Assembly (NCBI GenBank): GCA_030340625.1 | Contig: JAOPHQ010004309.1 | Span: 35,001 to 99,000, forward strand | From: Merluccius polli | Taxonomy: Eukaryota > Chordata > Actinopteri > Gadiformes > Merlucciidae | Direction: 5' to 3' | DNA: 64,000 nt | Part shown: positions 37,561-49,339 of the stretch, one piece after another | Layout: the number at the start of each line of letters is the position of its first letter | Numbering within the stretch: the stretch's first letter is position 1 | Notes under the pieces: generated by a model | Seen by the model: the letters and a program-made list of their open reading frames with translations, nothing else | Told to the model about the DNA's origin: nothing | Database searches by the model: none | Position numbers and translations under genes: made by a program

Positions 37561-37961
37561 AGGGCCGGATCAGTAACCCCAGGGGCCCCTGGGCACCGTC
37601 AGTCCAGAGCCCCCCCCCCCCCCCCCCGGACCGGCGACGGGGGGGGGGGGGGGGGGGGGGGCTGGCGGAGCATTTCAGTTGCGCGATTATTGAGCGGGGG
37701 GGGGGGGGGGGGGGGCTGGCGGAGCATTTCAGTTGGGGGGGGGGGGGGCTGGCGGAGCATTTCAGTTGCGCGATTGTTGAGCGGGGGGGGGGGGCTGGCG
37801 GAGCATTTCAGTTGGGGGGGGGGGGGGCTAGCGGAGCATTTCAGTTGCGCGATTGTTGAGCGGGGGGGGAGGGGGGGGCTGGCGGAGCATTTCAGTTGCG
37901 CGATTGTTGAGCGGGGGGGGGGGGGCGGCTGGCGGAGCATTTCAGTTGCGCGATTGTTGAG

Positions 37962-38009
<48 letters not shown>

Positions 38010-38176
38010 CTGGCGGAGCATTTCAGTTGGGGGGGGGGGGGCTGGCGGAGCATTTCAGTTGCGCGATTGTTGAGCGGGGGGGAATAGAAAATATACACCC
38101 AATCGCAAAGGGCCCCTCTCGGCTCAAGGGCCCCTGGGCAACTGCCCAGGTTGCCCATATGGTAGATCCGGCCATG
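37561..38176. repeat. Poly-G minisatellite inside an interspersed element
   Basis: About ten poly-G blocks (roughly 8 to 48 G) alternate with copies of GCTGGCGGAGCATTTCAGTT, several continuing GCGCGATTGTTGAGCG. The array is bounded by inverted GGGGCCCCTGGGCA/TGCCCAGGGGCCC-type sequences and by GGCCGGATC on both sides, which suggests it lies within a repeat element. Open frames through it are glycine- or proline-rich artefacts. Confidence 0.9.
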
Positions 38177-38354
38177 GCTCTGGTTGAAGTGCACTGTAAA
38201 AAAAATCCCGTTGTTTTTACAAAAAAAACTTGGCAGCTGTGGTTGCCAGAATAATTTTGTAGAAAATACAGTGAAAATGTTAACAGCTTTACAGAACAAG
38301 CTGTACATTTTACAGTTTAAAACTGTAGTAATTTACATTTCTTTACCCGTAAAT

Positions 38355-38618
38355 ATAACAGCTGTTTTCTGCTGAATTAACATGCCGAAGATGCTGTTAA
38401 AACAAATTATTTATGTGATATTTACATGCAATTGTTGCATATATAACAGCTCTTTTCTGCTGAATTAACATGCTGAAGCTGCTGTTGAAACAAATTATTT
38501 CTGTGATATTTACATGCAATTGTTGCATATATAACAGCTCTTTTCCGCTGAATTAACATGCCGAAGCTGCTGTTAAAACAAATTATTTCTGTGATATTTA
38601 CATGCAATTGTTGCATAT
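38355..38618. repeat. 88-bp tandem repeat, 3 copies
   Basis: Units start at 38355, 38443 and 38531 with ATAACAGCT and end TTGCATAT. Copies differ by a handful of substitutions. Lies in an AT-rich region that begins CACTGTAAAAAAAATCCCGT near 38192. Confidence 0.9.
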
Positions 38619-39828
38619 TGTACGTTTATGCCCATTCAATTTGACAAAAAATATTAACCTAATAACGTTTTTTGACTGTAAAAGTCTCATTATAAAGCAG
38701 TTGTTTTAACCACATTTCATTGACATTTTTACTGAAAAGTTTTTTTAAATATAGTGTCTTATGTAGTATTAATGACAACGTTTTACAGTATCAATTAACA
38801 CCTAAATACTGCAAATGTATTTATTACAAAGGGCGTAAAAACTCATTTTGACTCCAACCGAGTATTAATGTCACAGTAAAACTGCCTAAAAAAATGTTTC
38901 ACCACTTGCTAGGATTAGATCTCAGCAGAATACTAACTTGTCTATACATTACAGGCGGATTGAATAATATTTCAGACAATTGTCTTTTAAACTGCAGTGC
39001 AATCTTTTGTAAATGTTTGCCCTTTACAAAGAATGTGGAAAAGTGTTAACAGATTAGGCATTCAAAATGTCTGTTAGTGCACTTAAAGAGGAAATAAATC
39101 AAATAACTTGCCTTTCCAGGAATTTATTAATCCCACAGAAGTATACATTTTACATTTCAAAACATACTCATAATGTGCTTCACAAGCAAAATAAATGTCA
39201 TTTGAACAATTAGTTGCCATCTTCTTGGTACTGAAAGAGGAAAGATAAAGACAGACTTTCCAACAAGTAGAATTCTTAACACCCTTCAAAGATGGACTCA
39301 GCAATTCTGGAGAATACTGTTTGTCGAAATCATTGAATATATCCTCACGATCTGCTATCTGTCTGTGTGTGCACCGAAAAATAAATCTGGTGTTAATACA
39401 AAGCCCAGGCTCTGTAAACTTGTAACTTATAGTTAAAAACATATAACTATGTAGATAAAGGGTATGTAAACAAAGGGGGCCCACTGTAGCTAGCAACATG
39501 CTATTGGCTTGTGGTCATCAAGAAATACATTAGCCAGTTTTCAAGTAACACTATGTATATATACAGATAAGATGAACTTTGAGTGTACAGTGCTAATTTA
39601 GAGGAAAAACTAAGGTCACATTCACCTTTTCAAATGGTATTTTTACTATTTGTGCATTTTTAGAATAGCTTCTTAATTTTCGAATTAGAGATAATATACA
39701 AAATGGCCACTTTCTTAAAACAAGCTATTGTGGTACACATCCAAATGAGGAAACACAAAACAAACAAAACTTCACAATTGCATACAAATTCTGTAACAAT
39801 TTTTCTGAAACTTTTACTCACTGTTTAA
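38619..39828. other. AT-rich non-genic stretch
   Basis: No exon was recognised. It probably belongs to an old interspersed element whose distant counterpart (TTTTTTACAGTGTG near 44850) has the opposite orientation. Confidence 0.35.
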
Positions 39829-40655
39829 AAGGGTAATTCCGGTGTAAAATGGATTTTGGATGTTTTGTTATGATAACGAGTTGAAACGTTCGTTTTGGAG
39901 CACAAAAAACGCATATAGACACATTCTTTAGTTGGCTGTTTTTAGCTTATTCTATCAAAACGCTATAAACTTGGAACAATGGGGGCACTGGTTATGGTAA
40001 AAACTAAATCGCTATTTTAAACCACTTAAAAGGCTAAAAGTAACCTGACACTTCTTTGGTAGTATAATAAGGGTCTTAAGATATAAAACGAGGCATTGAG
40101 AACTTTGTAAGTGTACAGATTGTCTATTAAAAAGGACATTTTATACACACAATACCAATCAGTACAATGTACAATCAGTACATCACTCGTCGATGCCAGT
40201 TTGTTTTTAAGACTCGATAAGTAGATTGACGAACACAGAGCTTGCGTGTTGCTGATGTCATAATCTCTGTGCTCGTCAATCTACCTATCAAGTCTTAAAA
40301 ACAAAATGGCGTCGACGGGTGATCTACTGATGGTATTGTGTTTATAAAATGTCCTTTATAATAAACTATCTGTACACTTACAAAGTTCTCAATGCCTCGT
40401 TTTTATGTTAAGACCCTTATTATACTACCAAAGAAGTGTCGGGCTACTTTTAGCCTTTTAAGTGGTTTAAAGCGATTTAGTTTTTACCATAACCAGTAAC
40501 CCCATCGTTCCAAATTTATAGCGTTTTGATAGAATCGGCTAAAAACAGCCAACTGAAGAATGCGTCTATATGCGGTTTTTGTGCTCCAAGATGAACGTTT
40601 CAACTCGTTATCATACAAAACATATCCCAAATCCTTTTTACACCGGAATTACCCT
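39829..40655. mobile_element. TTAA-flanked foldback MITE with ~400-bp arms
   Basis: The left end AAGGGTAATTCCGGTG and right end CACCGGAATTACCCT are flanked by TTAA at 39825-39828 and 40656-40659. The two halves are complementary almost to the centre near 40240, with scattered substitutions and short indels. Same overall design as the 5101-6085 element, but a different sequence. Confidence 0.8.
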
Positions 40656-41592
40656 TTAAGCCTGAAATACAAAGAACATAATGGGCTGATATAAACCTTC
40701 AAGCTGTGAGTGGTCCATGTTCAGACATCGCACCATTCATGATCCGAAAGATCCTGGATCAAGGTGAGGACCCTTGGGTTGACGGTAAGACGGGATGTGT
40801 TGGTCTTCTCCACTTTAGTGCCCTTCTCTGGGTTGATGGAGAAAAAACACCTTGGAGAGAGAAAAAGAACAACAGAAGACTGTATAAATAAAAATGTTTT
40901 ATCTACTGTAAAACACTCATCATTTATTTTCAAGCTATCATGTTCAAACGGCACCTATAAAATTAAAATGTCTCCTATCCGGAAAAAGCAGCTACTTTAG
41001 ATTAGTTTCAGATCAATAGCGACAATGTTGGTAAAAGCCAAGCACAAAAGACACACCTTTGCAGAAACTCCAGCGTTGATGCCAGCTCTGACGGGTAATG
41101 AATGTTGAAACAATAGAAGCTCCCAAACATCAAGCACAGGGCAGAAATGAATGAGGGGATGTGGTCGTTGACGATATTTCGATCAACGCTCAGCATGGTG
41201 CGCCTTGAAGAAAAGCAGGATAGGTGGGATATAAGTTCGTTCACTGTGTGAAATTGGCACTCACACAGAGAAATTGCACATTTTACATTTGCCACAGCAG
41301 CCGTAGCAGTTACCGAGGATACAGGCACATTGTGAGCCCGATAGAAGTGAGCTTTAAAAGCTGCAAAGGTTGAAAATGTCCGCTTGCAGTCAGCGCCAAC
41401 ACATTTGAAAAAACGCGGTTAATTTCTGTGAACTCTACAATGCAACACCCCTCAATGTCTGCAGTGTTCGACTACAAAACGGGCAGACAATCATTTTTAG
41501 CTTATTAACATTACCGCCTGTTTTGCTTGGCTCGAAAAAAAAAACACCTCTACTGAACATAAAAAACAAGTGAGCTAAATGAGTTTAGCAGT

Positions 41593-41657
41593 AGTTATTA
41601 CTTAGAGTAGTCCACTAGTCCACGGTGTGGACTAGTGGACTACTCTAAGTAATAACT
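41593..41657. repeat. Perfect hairpin, 31-bp arms
   Basis: Arms 41593-41623 and 41627-41657 are exact complements around a GGT loop. Only the right arm is present in the duplicate near 42445-42480. Confidence 0.9.
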
Positions 41658-41713
41658 AAGTAATAACTCTGACGGACGGAGGGTTAACCCTCTGTCCGTC
41701 GGAGTTATTACTT
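41658..41713. repeat. 56-bp near-perfect palindrome, copy 1
   Basis: Centred on GGGTTAACCC. Two mismatched pairs separate it from the perfect copy at 42477-42532. Confidence 0.9.
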
Positions 41714-42476
41714 TTGTATATCCTTGACAAAATACAGAAACTAGTATCTTTCTGTTAACCAACTCTCATGTTTTCAAGTTTTAAGAAAATGAATTGTTAC
41801 CACTTACCAGCGATTCAGAGGGTAGTTCTCCAAGTAGCCGCCCGTGTCATGGACCTGAGACGTGTTCACCAGACTTCGGTCACTGGGCAGACTGCTCTCT
41901 TGCTTATGTTGTTCTCAGTGGTCCCTGATGACACAGAGAGAACAGATCTGAATCCTTCACAAAACCACGTATTTTAGCAATAGCATCATCTGGAAGGCGC
42001 ATGTCATTTTTCAAAAGTGAATGAAGTTTACTTAATGTGTACTCCTGTCCTAATGTATGCACATTTTGCATTTCTTCAACCGCCACTGATGCCACATGTC
42101 GCCCCTCCATTAAATGCTCTTTTAGGTGTCAGTTACCGAGGATACAGGCACATTGTGAGCCTGATAGAAGTGAGCTTTAAAAGCTGCGTAGATCGAAAAT
42201 GTCCGTTTGCAGTCAGCGCCAACACATTTGAAAAAACGCGGTTAATTTCTGTGAACTCTACAATGCAACACAAACCCCCTCAATGTCTGCAGTGTTTGAC
42301 TACAAAACGGGCAGACAATCATTTTTAGCTATTAACATTACCGCCTGTTTTGCTTGGCTCGGATGATTGTGAAAAAAAACACCTCTACTGAACATAAAAA
42401 ACAAGTGAGCTAAATGAGTTTAGCAACAGATAGCATGAACACACCGTGGACTAGTGGACTACTCTAAGTAATAACT

Positions 42477-42532
42477 AAGTAATAACTCCGACGGACGGAG
42501 GGTTAACCCTCCGTCCGTCGGAGTTATTACTT
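42477..42532. repeat. 56-bp perfect palindrome, copy 2
   Basis: Exactly self-complementary over 56 bp, centred on GGGTTAACCC, with ends AAGTAATAACTCC and GGAGTTATTACTT. Confidence 0.95.
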
Positions 42533-43250
42533 TTGTATATCTTTGACAAAATACAGAAACTAGTATCTTTCTGTTAACCAACTCTCATGTTTTCAAGTTT
42601 TAAGAAAATGAATTGTTACCACTTACCAGCGATTCAGAGGGTAGTTCTCCAAGTAGCCGCCCGTGTCATGGACACGTGTTCACCAGACTTCGGTCACTGG
42701 GCAGACTGCAGTGCTCGCTTGGTGCGCGGGGATCGAGACGTGAACTTGTCAAAACAGCTGCTCGCGCGATAATTTGTAATCCAATGAAAGAGCAGAACAC
42801 CAGTCTAGTGCGCTGTGATTTGTTGAGGGAGATTTCAAAAAGTTTAAATTCAAACACAGCCGTTTTTTTGTGCGGGAACGTTATATGGTTATATTTTAAT
42901 AATATTTTTCTTTTGGCTACTTTTCCTTATTGATTCTTTTATCTATAGCCTATTTTACAAAGGGTCATACATATGTTCCAACAGCTCTATGTTCCCACTC
43001 CTACAGCCCTATATTCCCACATTTCTACGTTTAATCTAACTTTATAATAGAGAATAATATGAAGGCTCTGTTTGTAGTGCGTTTACATGCAGAGTCATTG
43101 TCGGATAAAGAATCGAAATAGACCTCAACCAGACTTTTAAAATGCATGTAAACCCCTTTACCCGATCTACTTCGGACCTAAATCGGTACAACGAGGCAGG
43201 GTTATTTGAAACAATTAATTAAATAAGTGTGAGAGGTCATTCATTAACAT

Positions 43251-43299
43251 TTACATTTAGGGCATTTAGCAGACACTTTTATCCAAAGCGACTTACATT
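43251..43299 (+). repeat. Common teleost interspersed repeat fragment
   Basis: TTTAGGGCATTTAGCAGACA followed by CTTTTATCCAAAGCGACTTACAT matches a motif I recall as abundant in fish genomes. The same family appears inverted at 23829-23864. Confidence 0.6.
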
Positions 43300-46200
43300 G
43301 GTTAATATAACTCCTCCTGAGTGTGCTTCCTATGTCTAGTGTACACCCCTACTGTCCACAAGCTGGGGGCTCCAGCCATAGAGGAAAGGCTCACACAGCA
43401 TCATCAAATGCTCCATTGAAACGCATTGGCAACAAGTCGTTGCTATTAATCTAAATTAGTTGACAAGTGATAGAAATGTGTCCATTAGACCTTCAACCAG
43501 GGTGCATCTTGGGATTACTCTGTGAAAATTGTGGGTCTCTGGGAAAAAGCCGGCCCTAACCCTAACCCGAAACCTCAGACCCCCCCCCTCCCTGCTCTCG
43601 GGGTCCGACCGGGCCAAGTTTCGGTGTGGGGGTCCCAGTTATGCCCTAGAATAAGGTATTCAAATTTCAGGGCGGTAGGACCTTCCTATCTCAAAAACTG
43701 TCTTTCCACCACATTCTGAACCACTAGGTCTTGCAGGCAACACTTCTGAGAGGCTTTGTCCAAATAACAGTCCATTTGGGAAAAGGGCTAGAAAACCCCG
43801 AGAAATGTGCGTATACATTTTGGCATCTCTAGCTATCTCGAAAAGGTGGGATAAGGGGCGTAACCTCCAACAGTAGAGTAAATGTACATAAGACATAGGT
43901 TAGTTTCTAGTTCCCATTTTTTGTGGGATGGAGGTATACATTTGTGGCTTAAGGTGTGTAGACACAGCTGACCTGTGGACACGTTTTTGAAGTCTTTCTC
44001 TCATAACTTTTTGTCATTATTAAAGTGAGGCCTGATTCTCATACTGAATGTTGGATGGCTAGGGTGTAGTTCTGGGAAGAACTTCAGGCCAAAATCTTGC
44101 AAGCGAGCCGCTGGGTGAGGTGCATCGAGATGGAGTTGCTGAGTCATTTCTGGAGCCCTCAGGTTGATAATGATGTGTCCTTTGAGACCCCCTTTGATAT
44201 AAAAGAGACCCCAGGTTTATAGCTTAGTTGTCCTCGACTCAGTCACCTATTGCATCACTTCCTTTAGGGTTCAACCTCCTAATTGATCATTGTATATTTG
44301 AATGCCCTCTGCAATGCACTAGGCCTATACCCGTTTCATTTTGATGTGTTTTATTTTTTTTAATTTAAAACAATTCAGTAGGCTACCCACACCCAGTGGC
44401 TCTTCCTCAGGATACGAAGCAAGTCACATGTCTGGGAATATGCATCGCAAGAGCCATACCAAATATCATCTAGAAAAATAACCCGTAATTTTTTAGACAA
44501 ATTCCTATTAACATTGTTTTACTGTTTTTATCCGTAAATCGCCTACGGTTTTCTTCTGTTTAAGTAAAAACTGGCAAAAATCATTATTTTAACAGTTACA
44601 TGTTGTAACATTGACAAAATTGTATTGCTATTTGTATTACTGTTTTTTTGTGTTTAAACTACAGTAATCTGTTAATTTTACAAGTAAATATTATTATTTG
44701 AACATATTTTTACTTTAATATTAACAGTTTTCTTTGGTTCAGTATTTTTCAAAAAAATATTGTAACATAAACGTGGCTTTATGGTTTTACTATTTACAGG
44801 TTTTTTATGTCATGATTTCACAGGTTTTTACTGTTTATTTCACGGACATTTTTTACAGTGTGCTACAACTGACTATTGACTAATGTCTTCATTTGTGTAT
44901 TGCAGCTTTAAAAATATTCCAGTTATAAAATAAAGAAATCATTATAAAATATAAATAGTCCATGCAAAATATAAGACAGTGTTGGTTTCTGACGTATTCA
45001 TAAGCATTTCTATTGAACTATTCTAGCATTAGCCTAGCGAGGCTAGGGGCCAACAAAAATCTGCCAAAGGAGAGGGTGAAAGCCTTTTCACGGTTGGCTT
45101 TACAAGGGATTAAAGAAAAACCTATTAACCATGAACTGCAATAGCAAAACATCAGCTTGGTGGTGTAATGACGTGCAACTCTCTGACCCCTGCTGCCAAT
45201 CACCTCTGCTCTGCACTCCTGGAGATACACTTTTAGAGACTACTGTCATACATTTCACTGCCCTCTGGCCTTAGCGTTGTTAGGATCCTCTTTATAGGTG
45301 AAATGAAACTCAGTCGACTGTGCATTTAATTTACATTAATTAACTAAAGGTTTACATACATACAGAGGATTAGGTGTTTGCTGCAGTCTGACTACAGGGG
45401 AATCTTGCCTAATGTCGCATTACCATTCCCTGATGTCAATTGTCGCTTTATTTGAACGCTTATATATGGTTTCCTTTCGTTATCACACCATAAAACAGGA
45501 TGGTGTCAATGTTCATCTATTATCATATAGATATCATTATGCAACAGGGTCAGATCTCAGGATCTGTGCCAGAGACTGAGCATAAAGACTGATTAAACAA
45601 CAACCACTCTAATTATACAGACTTAAATCATTTTTACGTTGTAATTTAATGGATTTGCATTAAGGACTTATCTAATCCAATGTGGGACTGTAAAGAAGCT
45701 TTAATTATTCATGTTATTAATGTATTAACAATGTATTTATGGACTATATCATTTTTGAATTGACACGCGATTGTTTTTGTCTCATGGTTGTGTTATGGTT
45801 TCATCTTGCATATAATTCTTACATTTTTGAAACATTTCTGAAATAAATGTCTAGGAAACAATGTCTTTATTTTTTGTATTTTAGTATAACAAAATGTGTC
45901 TTTTATTTGAATAGTGTTAGGAATGTATATGACTATTTCTTGCAAACTCAAATCATATATGCCTTCCTACCTTCGCCCAGTCAAACACCAAGGCTTAATG
46001 TCTGGTCAAAGACAAAATGAATTATTAACCCAGTATCCTATAGGGTTATTAGCGATAACACGTCTCTCTTTGTGAAATATTACATATCAGCAGCATACAA
46101 GGAGCTGTACCCCTTATAGATAATATACATCCTCATCATGCACGCTTACCCAGCATGCCCTGAGACCTGGTGCACTGCACACAGACCACAAGAATTGCAT

Positions 46201-46490
46201 TTCATACGAATGTATTCCACAGAATAACACTGACACAGGCATTTAATATAGGTTTGGTCATCCAGCAGTGTGTGGTCCATTTTCTCTCTCTCTCGATCCA
46301 GCGCTGTTGTTGTTTTACTGGCTGCTGTAGGGAACCAAGGGTAGTGAGGTTTCTTTAAGTGCCAATCTCCCCTTCCCCTCATCATCCTCGGGGAGCCGGG
46401 CGTTGTGAGCCTTTAAGCTGAGGGACTAATTCAATTTGACCGGAGCAAGCTGCGCCAATTAAAAAAGACACATCATCCAACCTTGGGAGG
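43300..46490. other. Intergenic, no gene recognised
   Basis: AT-rich, with repeat-like sequence near 44480-44860 ending TTTTTTACAGTGTG. No exon or RNA gene was supported. Confidence 0.4.
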
Positions 46491-46493
46491 GGC

Positions 46494-46519
46494 GGGGGGG
46501 GGGGGGGGGGGGGGGGGGG
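46494..46519. repeat. 26-bp poly-G tract
   Basis: Uninterrupted G run. Confidence 0.9.
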
Positions 46520-47132
46520 TGGGTTTCTGTACCACCAACACCTTTGCGACAGCATTCACTGCCCAGGAAAGGAAGGACGGAAGGACGGAAGGACAGAAGG
46601 GAAGGAGGAAAGAGCCAGCGTTTCTCCTCTGAGGCTAAAACCTTGACATTCCTCTCACATCGCCGCGGGGTCTATTTGAGGAAAGCTCCAGAAACCCAGT
46701 GGACGCGACGAAGGCATAGAAGGGCAGAAAAAAAAAACGTGAAATGAATCTCTCAGCAAAAAGGCTGTGCCTACGCCGCCGCATCTGCATCCACCCTGGT
46801 GCGTCTGACCTAGACTTGTTGTGAATGAGCGGGTCTGCGGACCAGCTGAGTGCGACTAACAAGTGGTTGCCATGCAGCAGGAAACTGTGCGTGTGTGTGC
46901 GCGCGCACGTGTGTGTGTGTGTGTGTGTGCGAGCTCCTGGAGTGAGAGATAGGCGAAGAGGAATGATAATGAGTAGGAGGCACCAAGTAGATGAGCATGA
47001 AGAGGAGAGCTAATTCTCGGAGAAGAATCACAGCTTGATCCCCACCCTCTCACCATCACCCACCACACACACACACACACACACCCCTCCCTGTATCTCT
47101 TCTGCGCAATCGATCTTCTCCTTGCGTGTGTG

Positions 47133-47135
<3 letters not shown>

Positions 47136-47199
<64 letters not shown>

Positions 47200-47396
47200 T
47201 CTCTCATTGTATCTGTTCTATTTGTTTTGGGTCTTCGTTTTGTGCAGAAGCAGCACAAACACAATGGACAGCTCAATGGATATCGCCACTACGTGGGCTC
47301 AGACAACGGGGGAAGTGTGTGGCGGGGGGAGACGCTGAAGCAACAGGTGTATGAGGATGAAACGATAACAGTGGTGAGTACCCTGCGTCTCTCCGC

Positions 47397-47450
<54 letters not shown>

Positions 47451-47729
47451 CCCACCCCCCCCCCCCACCCCCCCTGCACAACCCGCCGCATCACACATTT
47501 CTCTCATTGCAGTCGCTCCCCCCTGTTGGCAGCATACCTCATCCCCGCCCTCCTCCTCCTCCTCCTCCTCCTCCTCCTCCTCCTCCTCCTCCTCCTCCTC
47601 CTCCTCCTCCTCCTCCTCCCTAGCCTTTCTCTCTCTCCCCTCACACATGCATGCAATGCCCGTGCACACTGTCTTCATACGTCTTCCTCCCTTGCAGTCT
47701 TCCCTGATCTCTCTTATTTTCTACCCACC

Positions 47730-47785
<56 letters not shown>

Positions 47786-47790
47786 CCTTC
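47136..47790. repeat. Microsatellite cluster: (CT)n, (CT)n, (CCT)n, (CA)n
   Basis: CT runs at 47136-47206 and 47399-47442, a CCT run at about 47546-47620 and a CA run at 47733-47784. Together they create a long artefactual open frame. Confidence 0.9.
47248..47373 (+). other. Orphan exon-like segment, possible ctxn2 leader exon
   Basis: A 126-bp segment of ordinary sequence complexity lies between two CT microsatellites. It is preceded by a pyrimidine-rich stretch ending TTTTGTGCAG and followed by GTG/GTGAGT, a consensus-like donor. One frame is open throughout (begins KQHKHNGQLNGYRHYV, ends YEDETITV) but I recognise no homologue. Its place 1.4 kb upstream of the ctxn2 acceptor suits a 5' untranslated exon. 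It could equally be chance. Confidence 0.3.
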
Positions 47791-48744
47791 CACTCCTTCT
47801 GGCGTCAGCCACCTGCTGCTCAGACTCGTGTGAACAATTTGGAAGGACAAAATAAGGAAGCATCTCTGGCTTTATGACCACATTGTTGTCTCCGAGTTAT
47901 GATTTATTCGTCTCCATGGCTGCGTCTTCAAATGGATTTACACTCTTTGGCGGGCATCTGTTCACGTGCAACAGGTACACGGCGCTTTTCCTTTCCTAAC
48001 ATATGGTTCGCTGGATGTGACGCTTTGGTTCGTACCTTTAAAGCCTTGGCTTGCTTGGGTGTTTCGCAATGGACTATGTCGCGCGCATCACTGCAGTTCC
48101 TTAATAAGCTCCACTTAAAAAGGTGTGTATATGAGTAGGGGAGAAATGTGGTCGTACACCACTAAATGGGACACCGTTGCAGAGGTGTCTTTTTATTCGT
48201 TGCTTTGACTCAGCCTGTGTTTATGCAGTACCTCTCTCTCCCCTTTTCTGCCCGCGGTCCTTCGGTTTATTTCACTTATTTGTGGTACTCGCAAAGGAGA
48301 GAACCACAGAGGGACAAACCGGGACACGCGTTTGACACCGTAGTCAAGGGAGGCTATTTTTAGATAACAGCTATCTGCTTTGCATTATCAGCTCACCTGA
48401 CAGTGTTTATTGTGTATGTATCACCTCTATACATATCCCCATCCTTCCTCTCCTGCTGTCTTGCAGTGTATAAGCTCATCTCACAGTGTTTATTGTGTCT
48501 ATACCTCTTTTATACATATTCCCATCCCTCCTCTCCTGCTGTCTGCAGTGTATAAGCGGCGAGAGAACCCGCAAAACTACACTCATTCTATATAAATAAA
48601 TGTTATCTATATTATCAAGACAACATACATATGAATCCATACATATTATATACATGTGACAATACAATATATATATATATATATATACTGTATATAATAA
48701 CATAAAAGAATATTTATATATATTACTGTCCTGTCCCAGGTAGC

Positions 48745-48786
48745 ATGCAGATGTCTACGTGCCTGAGCCAATCAGAGGAGACATGA
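48745..48786 (+). promoter_or_regulatory. Upstream ORF in the ctxn2 leader
   Basis: Starting at an ATG 64 bp before the ctxn2 start, 13 codons then TGA. A second out-of-frame ATG at 48784 would run past the ctxn2 start. If this leader is used, these could lower ctxn2 translation. Confidence 0.4.
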
Positions 48787-48808
48787 GGCGTGCGGATGTG
48801 GGTTTACC

Positions 48809-49054
48809 ATGTGCAGCGTCCACTACAACCACTCCCTGTCTGCCATGAGCGGGAACGACATGATGGCGCACTCGCTGACTCTGGAGCAGAAGACGGCGTT
48901 TGCCTTCGTGGGCATGCTGCTGGTCTTCCTGGGCCTGTTGATCGTCAGGTGCTTCAGGATCCTGCTGGACCCTTACAGCAGCATGCCGTCGTCCAACTGG
49001 GCCGACGGCATCGAGGGGCTGGAGAAGGGGACGTTTGAGTACGCCCTCACCTAA
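48809..49054 (+). CDS. ctxn2: ctxn2, cortexin-2 single-pass membrane protein
   Basis: An 81-residue single-exon frame, the same length as human CTXN2. A polar N terminus is followed by SLTLEQKTAFAFVGMLL, one transmembrane helix (about 29-48), and the highly conserved tail RCFRILLDPYSSMPSSNW ending GTFEYALT. Cortexins are small neuronal membrane proteins enriched in brain; molecular function is poorly known. A likely splice acceptor (CTGTCCCAG, ends 48739) lies 69 bp upstream, so one or more leader exons are further left. The start is the Met that gives the family length; a later Met (residue 13) is the main alternative. It sits between myef2 and slc12a1, exactly as in human 15q21.1. Confidence 0.95.
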   Translation: MCSVHYNHSLSAMSGNDMMAHSLTLEQKTAFAFVGMLLVFLGLLIVRCFRILLDPYSSMPSSNWADGIEGLEKGTFEYALT

Positions 49055-49086
49055 CGCACGGGGGACACGCCGGACTAGATGGGATT

Positions 49087-49090
<4 letters not shown>

Positions 49091-49130
<40 letters not shown>

Positions 49131-49222
49131 GAAAGACAACAACAACAACAACAACAACAACAGTTGTACATACATACATACATACATACATACATACATA
49201 CATACATACATACATACATACA
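49091..49222. repeat. (TA)n, (AAC)n and (TACA)n cluster after ctxn2
   Basis: Three simple repeats in quick succession, within the likely ctxn2 3' UTR. Confidence 0.9.
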
Positions 49223-49339
49223 TGCATACATGCAAACACTTGCACAAATGTGTTTGTGTGTACACATATACACAAACAAGTTAACCTACAGCCCTGAAGA
49301 GCTGTGGTGCCTCACACCCGAACATCGAAATCCTTTCTT

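Larger units (their letters stand above)
40721..42710 (-). pseudogene. Duplicated, broken C2H2 zinc-finger gene (multi-copy teleost family)
   Basis: Minus-strand pieces in order. (1) A leader exon near 42640-42700 with donor CTG/GTAAGT. (2) ATG at about 42330 with finger one (MIVCPFCSQT..HCRVH), an in-frame TAA, then finger two (FKCVGADCKRTF..HFYQAH) ending at a second stop. (3) A displaced piece, HLKEHLMEGRHVA to KIRGFVKDSDLFS (42110-41930). (4) A second copy of leader, fingers one and two (about 41860-41330), frameshifted in finger one and with the same TAA, continuing into finger three. (5) A C-terminal block with HYPSELASTLEFLQR (about 41060), spliced to FFSINPEKGTKVE..NPRVLTLIQDL ending at 40721. 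I recall this architecture from a repeated fish family without an agreed name; function unknown. Confidence 0.5.

Noticed and set aside
43554..43568. CCCTAACCCTAACCC, a telomere-like motif
   Set aside because: Only about two and a half units; too short to be meaningful.
47035..47877. 280-residue open frame upstream of ctxn2
   Set aside because: Mostly CT, CCT and CA repeats; only the 47248-47373 portion has exon-like character and is reported separately.
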